From contig JAJUGN010000005.1 in the NCBI GenBank assembly GCA_029265975.1, positions 1 to 63,322 on the forward strand: a stretch of DNA of 63,322 nucleotides, read 5' to 3'. Shown here in pieces: positions 56,493 to 63,322 of the stretch. Each line of letters begins with the position of its first letter. Positions within the stretch are counted from its first letter, which is position 1. A model generated the notes under the pieces. That model saw only the letters and a program-made list of their open reading frames with translations, was not told the origin of the DNA and did not search any database. Made by a program: the position numbers and the translations under genes. The stretch is from Clostridiales bacterium (GTDB taxonomy: Bacteria; Bacillota; Clostridia; Oscillospirales; Oscillospiraceae).

Positions 56493-58712
56493 TTATTCTT
56501 CAAGAAGACCTCTCGCTATCTCCACGTTCAGTTTTTCCGCTTCTATTAAGCGCTCCGAAAGCTCAAGCAGCTTGGCCCTGTCCGCATTTTTCAGCACCGC
56601 CGCATCTATCATGTCCCTAAGGTTTTTCCCGTCCACCTCGTCGAGGTCGCAGCAGAGCTCCTGCCCCAAATATTTCATAAAGGCGTTCACTTTGGGGTCA
56701 TAGGCTATGCCGACGAGCGGCACCCCGCTGCGGGTCGTGAATATGAGCCCGTGAAGGCGCATCGAAACCACTACGGCCATTCTTGACATCACACCGATTA
56801 TCTGCTCGGAGCTCATTGAATTTTTCATTATATGACAGGGAACGCTAATCCTTGAAGCGACGGCTTCCGCAACGTCTGTATCGTGCTGGTCTATCGGTAT
56901 GAATACAGGCACGAGACCGTGCTCCGAGAAGGAATGCTCGGCGGCCGCAGCTATATGCGGGAGCTTCTCGTCGAGGCCACGCCAGTTTCGGAGCGCAAAG
57001 CATATATAGCTGCCATGGGGCGCCATCCCCTCCGCCCTGAAAACGCCGTCAATGGCTTCCTCCGGAGCGGGCCGGAGGCTGAGCGCCGGGTCGGCGCTGA
57101 GAAGCACTTTCGGCCTTTCGACTCCGAGGGCTTTGAGTTCCCTAGCGGAGCTGTCCTCACGCAACGTGATGACGTCCACATACCTGTTGATGACCTTGCC
57201 CGCGACAACCCTGTCGAAATGCCTGATCAGCGGACCTATCCCGCAGCCGTACATCAGCACCTTATTGCCGAGGGCTTTCGCGGTTATTATGTTGAAAAGA
57301 TAATAGAGCAGCGACCTCTGGCTGGTCACATCCTGTATGAGGCTGCCGCCTCCGTTGATGTAGAGCCTTGTCCTCTTTACCGCGCGCCTGAATTCCATGA
57401 CGTCGAAGGTGTGGACCGAGCTGACGCGGTACTGCTTTCTTGTAGCAGCCGGGTCCTTTGAAAGCACTACAAGCGGCATGTCCTCGTCTATTTCCCTCAT
57501 CTCGCGGATTATAGCTTCAAGGATTGCGTTGTCGCCGGTATTGCCCCTGCCGTAGGCTCCGCAAATGGCGACTCCGTCGCGTTTTCTGGCGGCCAGCCTG
57601 CCGCGGCGTCTGAGCACGGTCTCGTATATTTTGAGCTGGGTATTTCTCGTCGCTTCCAGGGAATAAAGCTCTCTGGCCTTTTTCCCGAGGCGCTCTCCCA
57701 TGGTCTTTCTCAGTTCCGGATCTCCCGCTAGCGCCCTGAAGCAATCCCCGAGCTTTTTGTAATCGCCCGCCGGGAACAGAAACCCGTTCACTCCGTCGTC
57801 TATCAGGTAAGGCACGCCTCCGACGCGCGAGCTTACGGTCGGCAGCCACTCCCTTGCGCCCTCGGTGAGAGCGTACGGGAAGGTTTCCGAAAGCGAGGTG
57901 AGCGCGTTGATGTCAAGCGCCCTGTAAAATTCGCTGATATTTGTCACCCAGCCGAGGAAGCGCGTTTTTTCGTACACGCCGAGCTCCTTCGCAAGGTTTT
58001 CGAGCATTTCGCGCTGCTCGCCGTCTCCGGCTATGAGCAGCCTTAGGTTCGGATAGTCCCGCTCGGCGTCCGCGAAGCCGCGTATGAGCGTAGCGACGTC
58101 CTTTACCGGATTCAGCCTCGCCGCTATCCCCGCGACCACGCACTCGTCCGAATTGATTCCGAGCCAGGCCAGGTATGCGGTCCGGTCGAACTCTCCGAGC
58201 CTGTCGGTAAAATCAATGCCGTTATATATGGTGAACAGCCTGTCCGGCGAAAAGCCGCGGTCTATAAGCATGTCTGTCATGGCGTCGGAAACGCCGATAT
58301 GGTAGTCCAGCTTTCTCAGCGAATACTGGTTTATGTTGCCGTATATGAGCTTTCCCGCGGGCCGCCCCATGTAGTCAAGCTTGGGGTCGCTGTGCACCGT
58401 TGTGATTATGGGGAGATCAAGGCTTTTTTTCAGCAGGCTGGCGATGAAATTCGCCCTTGAGCCGTGGCAGTGTATTACGTCGTAACCCCCTTCGGTGATG
58501 CGCTCTTTAAGCTGCGCGATATCCTTAAACAGACGCCCCGAATTAATAATGGCGGTAGGTATGCCCATTCCCCTGGCCTCGGCAGCGAATTCACCTTCCC
58601 TGAAGCAGACCAGGTCGGCCTTAATTACTTTGTTAAGCTCCCTTAAAAGCGTCAGGACGTGTGTTTTGGCTCCGCCCACGTCTCCTCCGCTTATCAGCAT
58701 TATAATCTTCAA
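56493..58712 (-). CDS. glycosyltransferase-CsaB pyruvyltransferase fusion
   Basis: About 739 residues joining two enzymes. Residues 1-370 are a GT-B (family 4) glycosyltransferase: MLISGGDVGGAKTHVLTLL, VIHCHGSRANF, IYNGIDFTDRL, and PYALTEGAREWLPTVSSRVGGVPYLI. Residues about 380-739 are polysaccharide pyruvyl transferase CsaB: ICGAYGRGNTGDNAILEAI, YINGGGSLIQDVTSQRSL and VSMRLHGLIFTTRSGVPLVGIAYDPKV. CsaB pyruvylates secondary cell-wall polysaccharide so that SLH-domain S-layer proteins bind. The start TTG 58712 follows GGGGGG; ATG 58700 is an alternative. Confidence 0.9.
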   Translation of the reverse strand: MKIIMLISGGDVGGAKTHVLTLLRELNKVIKADLVCFREGEFAAEARGMGIPTAIINSGRLFKDIAQLKERITEGGYDVIHCHGSRANFIASLLKKSLDLPIITTVHSDPKLDYMGRPAGKLIYGNINQYSLRKLDYHIGVSDAMTDMLIDRGFSPDRLFTIYNGIDFTDRLGEFDRTAYLAWLGINSDECVVAGIAARLNPVKDVATLIRGFADAERDYPNLRLLIAGDGEQREMLENLAKELGVYEKTRFLGWVTNISEFYRALDINALTSLSETFPYALTEGAREWLPTVSSRVGGVPYLIDDGVNGFLFPAGDYKKLGDCFRALAGDPELRKTMGERLGKKARELYSLEATRNTQLKIYETVLRRRGRLAARKRDGVAICGAYGRGNTGDNAILEAIIREMREIDEDMPLVVLSKDPAATRKQYRVSSVHTFDVMEFRRAVKRTRLYINGGGSLIQDVTSQRSLLYYLFNIITAKALGNKVLMYGCGIGPLIRHFDRVVAGKVINRYVDVITLREDSSARELKALGVERPKVLLSADPALSLRPAPEEAIDGVFRAEGMAPHGSYICFALRNWRGLDEKLPHIAAAAEHSFSEHGLVPVFIPIDQHDTDVAEAVASRISVPCHIMKNSMSSEQIIGVMSRMAVVVSMRLHGLIFTTRSGVPLVGIAYDPKVNAFMKYLGQELCCDLDEVDGKNLRDMIDAAVLKNADRAKLLELSERLIEAEKLNVEIARGLLEE

Positions 58713-58852
58713 AATAACCCCCCAAACGTCGGCTCCCGTCATTTTATATTTGTATCTCCATATCGGAAGCCCAGAGCCGCAGGAAAAAATCGATAAAAAG
58801 CGCGTTATTACAGGCGCCTCAGCCCGCAATTTACATTTTTTTGGCACGGTAC

Positions 58853-58881
58853 TTGTTTGAAAAGGTAAAATGTTGTACAAT
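58853..58881 (+). promoter_or_regulatory. sigma-A-like promoter for DUF4330 gene
   Basis: TTGTTT (58853-58858), 17-bp spacer, TACAAT (58876-58881). Confidence 0.6.
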
Positions 58882-58989
58882 TACCTTTGTGTCGGCGTTA
58901 CGGTCGCTTCCCGCACGACTGAGGCAGAATATTTATTTCCATATTATACAATGTTTTATTCTATAAAGCAACTGAAAGGATGGCTCTCA

Positions 58990-59478
58990 ATGGAGAAAGC
59001 GAAAAGAAAGATAAATGTGATAGACGTGATCATTGTCGTCGTCATACTGGCAGCGGCGCTGTTTTTTGCTTATAAATTCCTGGGCGGCAAAGGCAAGCTT
59101 GCCCCCAAAACCCAGATTACTTATACGGTGCTGGTTCACGCGGTGCCCCGCGAGGAGTACGAAAACATAAAGAAGTTTGTTCCGGACAGGACCATCTCCA
59201 GCGGAAGCTACATCGATTGTCAGGTGCAGAGCGTCACGGCGGTTCCAAGCAAGGTGGACAAGCTTGAAAAAACAAATACGGACTCGTTCGTCAAAACCGT
59301 AATAATACCGAATGGAGAATACCTCGACCTGACCTTCACAATTACCGCCCAGGTGACCGCCACATCGCTTCTGAACGAAGTGGGCACCCAGGAGGTAAGG
59401 GTGGGGCGCACCCATATTGTAAAAACGAAGAATTTTGAAATGACGGGAACCGTAATAACTCTGGACAGGGCCCAGTAG
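58990..59478 (+). CDS. DUF4330 membrane-anchored protein
   Basis: A 162-residue protein with a basic N-terminus and one transmembrane helix (VIDVIIVVVILAAALFFAY, about 10-29), and an extracytoplasmic beta-rich domain. The NVIDVIIVVV..AAALFF start and the closing TGTVITLDR match the DUF4330 pattern, a clostridial family often near csaB and S-layer or wall polysaccharide genes. Function unknown. ATG 58990 has AAAGGATGG upstream. Confidence 0.8.
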   Translation: MEKAKRKINVIDVIIVVVILAAALFFAYKFLGGKGKLAPKTQITYTVLVHAVPREEYENIKKFVPDRTISSGSYIDCQVQSVTAVPSKVDKLEKTNTDSFVKTVIIPNGEYLDLTFTITAQVTATSLLNEVGTQEVRVGRTHIVKTKNFEMTGTVITLDRAQ

Positions 59479-59522
59479 GCCTTTCACAACTAAACTATCA
59501 TAGAAAGCGCACGTGAAATTGT

Positions 59523-60668
59523 ATGACTTACGTCTATATCATCAGGCACGCCGAGGCTGAGGGCAACCTTTACCGGCGGGTTCACGGCCATTACGACAGC
59601 CTTCTTACGGAAATGGGGACAAAGCAGCTTGAGTATCTGCGCCGGCGGTTCAAGGACATCCGTATTGACGCCGTTTATTCAAGCGATCTCAGCCGCACCA
59701 GGGCTACCGCGGCCGCGATTTGCGTTCCCAAGAAACTGCCGCTTAATATTCTGCCCGAGCTCCGCGAGGTGAAGATGGGCGTATGGGAGGACGTCTGCTG
59801 GGCGGAAATAGAGCGTGAGATGCCCGAGGAATACAAAAACTACAACAGTGCTCCGCACAAATGGAATATCAGCGGCTGCGAAAACTTCTACAAGCTGTCG
59901 GAGAGGATCACATCCGCCGTGAGGTCGCTTGCCGAAAGGCATGACGGTCAAAGCATCGCCGTCGTCACGCACGGCGGAGCCATCAGAGCCCTGCTCTGCA
60001 CGGTGATGAACATTCCCCCCGAAGAAATAAGCCGCGTTTTTTACTGCGACAATACGGCGGTTTCGCTCTTGACTTACAAGGACGGCGCCTTCTCCATAGA
60101 ATATATGAATGACAACTCTCATCTTCCGGATGAACTGAGCGCCTTCAAGCGCCAGGACTGGTGGAAAAAGGAGAGCTTCACCGACGGCACCAACATGTAC
60201 TTCCGCCCCATGGATTTGGACAGGCGCGGAGATAAGTATCTGGACGCTTACAAGGACGCCTGGATAACGGCGCACGGAAGCCTTGACGGATTCAGCGACA
60301 TCTACCTCAAGATCGCGAAAAAGCGCAGCCGCAAGGATCCCATGTCGGTTACCGAGGCCTTTCTCGGCGACAGGCCTGTGGGCATTCTTGAGCTCAGCAT
60401 GGAGCAGGACCTCGCGTCCCACGCCGGCTGCATAGCATTTTATTATATAGACGAGCCTTACAGGGGAAAGGGCCTTGCCGTACAGCTTCTCGGGCACGCG
60501 ACTTCAGTGTACCGCAGGCTCGGCAGAAGAACGCTCCGCCTGAGGGTAGCCGAAACTAACGCCAGGGCTATCGCCTTCTACAAAAAGCACGGCTTCAGGC
60601 AGATAGACACCGAGGAGGGCAACGTCTGCTCTCTCCTTGTGATGGAGAAGAAAATCGCTTTGGATTAA
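59523..60668 (+). CDS. histidine phosphatase-GNAT acetyltransferase fusion
   Basis: A 381-residue two-domain protein. Residues 1-200 are a phosphoglycerate-mutase-type phosphatase: IIRHAEAEGN (catalytic His9), SSDLSRTRATA, and the second His in VVTHGGAIRAL near 150. Residues about 225-381 are a GNAT acetyltransferase with the acetyl-CoA loop DEPYRGKGLAVQLLGHA and the closing ARAIAFYKKHGF. There is no frameshift. Substrates unknown; the fusion suggests one small phosphorylated molecule is both dephosphorylated and acetylated. Confidence 0.88.
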   Translation: MTYVYIIRHAEAEGNLYRRVHGHYDSLLTEMGTKQLEYLRRRFKDIRIDAVYSSDLSRTRATAAAICVPKKLPLNILPELREVKMGVWEDVCWAEIEREMPEEYKNYNSAPHKWNISGCENFYKLSERITSAVRSLAERHDGQSIAVVTHGGAIRALLCTVMNIPPEEISRVFYCDNTAVSLLTYKDGAFSIEYMNDNSHLPDELSAFKRQDWWKKESFTDGTNMYFRPMDLDRRGDKYLDAYKDAWITAHGSLDGFSDIYLKIAKKRSRKDPMSVTEAFLGDRPVGILELSMEQDLASHAGCIAFYYIDEPYRGKGLAVQLLGHATSVYRRLGRRTLRLRVAETNARAIAFYKKHGFRQIDTEEGNVCSLLVMEKKIALD

Positions 60669-60731
60669 GTAAGGCGGTTCGGCAAAAGTCCAAATATTCG
60701 ATGGGGTGTTCCGCGTTTTTTTGATTGAGGG

Positions 60732-62090
60732 ATGACGATAATGAGGCGAAGATGGTTTTTTACAGGCGCGTGCCTGGCGGCGCTGCTCGCGGTTTTTGCA
60801 GGATGGTGGCTCAAGACGCCGCCGGAGGGACTGCCGGCGGCGTTTTCCGCCGTTTTGGCCGCGGCGCTTTTTGCGATGCTCGGGATACGCTTCATACCCG
60901 TGTGGATGGAGGCATGGAGCGGGAAAAAGGATTGCAGCGCCGCCGTAAAATCGGATTTTCGGCTCTTTCTGAGTATCTTCGGACTTTTGTTTTTGTCACG
61001 CCTTGCAATTCTCGCGCTTTCCATGATTATGTACCGCGCAATCGGCGGAGCCGCCGACCCCTACACCACGTTTCGCAGCATATGGACATACGGAGACGGC
61101 TACCACTACGTTGACATAGCCGAAAACTGGTACCGTTCTGCCGGATATATCGACGACATAGTGAGGCTTGTTTTCCTGCCGATGTACCCTATCCTTATAA
61201 GGGGCGCGGCTTACCTTACGGGGCACTACTTCATCCCCGCCGTCGTCATATCGCTTGTTTCCTTTTCCCTCGCGGGTTGCGTGATTTATAAAATCGCAAG
61301 GCTTGACATGGAGCACAGCGACGCCCTGCGCGCAGTCAAATACATCGTGATAGTGCCGAGCACGCTTTTCTATTCCGCGCCCATGAGCGATTCGCTGTTT
61401 CTTCTGCTCTCCGCATCCTGCATTTATTTTACAAGGCGGAAGGAATATATGACCGCCGCCGTTTTCGGCGGGCTCGCCTGTTTCACAAGGTCGCTCGGAC
61501 TCGCGCTCATAGCGCCCGTCTGCTTTGAGTTTATCGCCGACACGATATATGAGGTGAAAAGCGGAAATTTTGTACCTTCGAGGACAATAATGCACCTGAT
61601 TTCCCTTTTCATCATTCCTCTGGGCTTCTGCGCCTATCTGTATATCAACTACGCTGTTTCGGGCAACCCCTTCCAGTACCTCATTTATCAGAGCGAGCAC
61701 TGGAACCAGAACCTCGGATACTTCTTCAACACTGCGGCCTATATGGTCCGTCACAGCATAGCATCCTTCGGGAACGGACATCCCGAATGGTCCTACGGGC
61801 TCTGGTGGCCGAACCTCGCCTTTATTTTCGGTTCGCTTGCAGTCATGTCTGCGGCGGTCGGAAGGCTGCGCCCATCCTACACCGCTTATTATATTGCCTA
61901 CTTCACCGTCTGCGTCGGTGTCACCTGGCTGCTTTCCGGCCCGCGATACCTGGCCTCCATGTTCCCGATAAGCTTTGCCGTGGCTCTCCTTACCAAAAAC
62001 CGCAAGGCCGACATCGCCGTTACGGCATGCTTTGTTTTGGGCGCGGTTTATTATCTCTGGGCCTTCGTCAATCGCTGGTGTGTATATTGA
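60732..62090 (+). CDS. mannosyltransferase-like polytopic membrane protein (PIG-V-like)
   Basis: A 452-residue protein with ten or more membrane helices. The first extracytoplasmic loop contains WTYGDGYHYVDIAENWY, resembling the catalytic DG-x(n)-Y region of PIG-V-type GT-C mannosyltransferases, and FLPMYPILIR follows as expected. It likely transfers a sugar from a polyprenyl-phosphate donor outside the membrane. It forms part of the wall-polysaccharide gene group starting at the CsaB fusion. Start MTIMRRR at 60732; family assignment is by motif only. Confidence 0.78.
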   Translation: MTIMRRRWFFTGACLAALLAVFAGWWLKTPPEGLPAAFSAVLAAALFAMLGIRFIPVWMEAWSGKKDCSAAVKSDFRLFLSIFGLLFLSRLAILALSMIMYRAIGGAADPYTTFRSIWTYGDGYHYVDIAENWYRSAGYIDDIVRLVFLPMYPILIRGAAYLTGHYFIPAVVISLVSFSLAGCVIYKIARLDMEHSDALRAVKYIVIVPSTLFYSAPMSDSLFLLLSASCIYFTRRKEYMTAAVFGGLACFTRSLGLALIAPVCFEFIADTIYEVKSGNFVPSRTIMHLISLFIIPLGFCAYLYINYAVSGNPFQYLIYQSEHWNQNLGYFFNTAAYMVRHSIASFGNGHPEWSYGLWWPNLAFIFGSLAVMSAAVGRLRPSYTAYYIAYFTVCVGVTWLLSGPRYLASMFPISFAVALLTKNRKADIAVTACFVLGAVYYLWAFVNRWCVY

Positions 62091-62215
62091 TAACATTGGA
62101 AGTTTTATTTTTGTTCAACAGCCACATAATATGCTATTTTGAAGAAAATTGATAGATTAACGTCTTTTCCTGTGTTATCTTTTACTCAAAAGCAAGGTTT
62201 GAAAGGAGCAGAATA

Positions 62216-63322
62216 ATGAACAGGAAGCCTTATGACGCCGAAAAGGAGTCCAAAATAACCGGGACCATGATATGCCTGCCGAACCCCAACGCCAAAGACG
62301 GGAAGATGCCGAAGCCCGCAACTCCCATCTCATACCGCGATAATATTTTATCAATGCTCAAGGGAGAGCCCCCGCAGTGGCTCGCTTACTACGCCTCCGA
62401 GGTGCAGATGTTCAACCCCCGCTTCATCCCCGACAACATTGCCCGCGCGATGGTCTCCGATGCCGAGCCGATGGAGGGCATACAGAAGGGCGGCAAGGAC
62501 CTTTTCGGGGTGGACTGGGAATACGAGGCGCTTGTGAACGGCTCTATGGTCAAGCCGGGAAACCCGAAATGTCCGGACATAAACCAGTGGGAAAAGTACA
62601 TAACCTTTCCCGACCTTGAAAAGCTGGACTGGAAAAGAAGCTCTGAAATAAATTCGCCATATCTTTCCGATGACCGCATGAATGAATGGACCGTGTTCAG
62701 CGGGCTTTTTGAGCGGCTTATTTCATTCTGTGATTTTGAGGGCGCCGCCATGGCGCTCATGGATGAGGATCAGCAGGATGCCGTCCACCGCCTTTTCGAC
62801 AAGCTTGCCGATTTTTATGACGATTACTTCGGCCTTATAAAAAAGCACTTCAAGGTTGACATCATTCAGTTCCATGACGACTGGGGCTCCCAGCGCGCCC
62901 CCTTCTTCTCGATAGCCACCTGCCGCGAGATGCTTGTGCCCTATCTTAAGCGAATAGCGGAGTCCGCCCACAAGCGCGGCATGTATTTCCATCTCCACTG
63001 CTGCGGCAAAAACGAGATGCTTGTCCCCGCGATGATAGAGGCGGGCGTAGATATATGGATACCGCAGCCGATGAACGACTCCCAGTACCTCATAAAGAAT
63101 TTCAACGACAAAATAGTCCTCGGGGTGAACCCGCCTAAGATCGAGGAGGATATAGACGACGCAAGGGCCCGCGAGCTCTGCGAGGAGTTTGTGAAATCCA
63201 CCTTCGCCGTTCCATATCCGCGTGTTTTCTGCTTCGCTTCCTCCGTCACCAGGACGCCTTCGACCATGAAGCTGCTCAAGCACCTCTACCCCGTAAGCCG
63301 CGAGTACTATTCCAAGCTGTGA
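62216..63322 (+). CDS. UroD-like (corrinoid) methyltransferase
   Basis: A 368-residue protein of the uroporphyrinogen decarboxylase superfamily. The Zn-site pattern of MtaA/MtbA-like methyltransferases is visible as FHLHCCGKNEML near residue 260; FHDDWGSQRAPFFS near 220 and AGVDIWIPQPMND near 280 are also typical. Such proteins transfer methyl groups between a corrinoid protein and another carrier, often in O-demethylation of methoxylated aromatics. No corrinoid protein gene is in the window, and the gene ends at the last base, so its operon is cut off. AAAGGAGC precedes the start. Confidence 0.85.
   Translation: MNRKPYDAEKESKITGTMICLPNPNAKDGKMPKPATPISYRDNILSMLKGEPPQWLAYYASEVQMFNPRFIPDNIARAMVSDAEPMEGIQKGGKDLFGVDWEYEALVNGSMVKPGNPKCPDINQWEKYITFPDLEKLDWKRSSEINSPYLSDDRMNEWTVFSGLFERLISFCDFEGAAMALMDEDQQDAVHRLFDKLADFYDDYFGLIKKHFKVDIIQFHDDWGSQRAPFFSIATCREMLVPYLKRIAESAHKRGMYFHLHCCGKNEMLVPAMIEAGVDIWIPQPMNDSQYLIKNFNDKIVLGVNPPKIEEDIDDARARELCEEFVKSTFAVPYPRVFCFASSVTRTPSTMKLLKHLYPVSREYYSKL

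Overview
The window reads as chromosome of an anaerobic, spore-forming, probably motile and nitrogen-fixing Firmicute of the class Clostridia. Evidence: a cortex-lytic SleB-like hydrolase and a spore photoproduct lyase (spores); motAB behind a sigma-D-like promoter (motility); a Clostridium pasteurianum-type Mo-nitrogenase operon with a NifN-NifB fusion, a two-gene NifV, a 2Fe-2S ferredoxin and modABC; FprA plus rubredoxin (oxygen defence in anaerobes); strong AGGAGG ribosome sites and consensus sigma-A promoters. Base composition is moderately GC-rich with AT-rich spacers. The species cannot be named from sequence alone. No rRNA, tRNA, CRISPR array or intact transposase was seen.

Layout. 1-1.4 kb: remnant of an ABC-2 exporter (one permease truncated, one intact). 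1.5-2.9 kb: CsoR-type metal repressor and SleB-like hydrolase. 3.2-23.6 kb: a redox catabolic island holding two 2-hydroxyacid dehydrogenases, two tandem FAD oxidoreductases, an AprA-like flavoprotein with its ferredoxin, a PucR regulator, and two paralogous three-gene cassettes (PCMH flavoprotein / CCG Fe-S protein / VAO-like flavoprotein) separated by a TetR gene. A TPP-riboswitch-controlled thiW sits inside the island. 23.9-28.7 kb: two lipoproteins and a GT2 / DUF2304 / polysaccharide deacetylase envelope operon. 29-33.7 kb: small membrane protein, FprA-rubredoxin, motAB, HD hydrolase. 34-47.5 kb, minus strand: one long operon nifH-nifI1-nifI2-nifD-nifK-nifE-nifN-B-fdx-nifV-nifV-modA-modB-modC. 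47.8-49.4 kb: divergent AnfO-family gene and a repeat protein of unknown function. 49.6-63.3 kb: J-domain protein, SplB, hydrolases, dipeptidase, Tex, a glycosyltransferase-CsaB fusion, a phosphatase-acetyltransferase fusion, a mannosyltransferase-like membrane enzyme and a UroD-like methyltransferase that ends at the window edge.

The most novel signal is a family of three short non-coding elements (4391-4582, 23601-23704, 28699-28890). They share terminal inverted repeats (CAGCTTGTC... / CAGACTGTC...), internal hairpins, and exactly abutting direct repeats of 12, 32-34 and 26 bp. In two of the three cases the duplicated target is an entire transcription-terminator hairpin. This looks like a MITE that inserts into terminators with unusually long, variable target duplications. 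Other notable signals are an intrinsic terminator in the nifH leader (candidate attenuator), a stable hairpin between nifK and nifE, a perfect palindrome over the -10 box of the second flavo/Fe-S cassette beside its TetR gene, and an AnfO-family protein divergent from a Mo-type nitrogenase.
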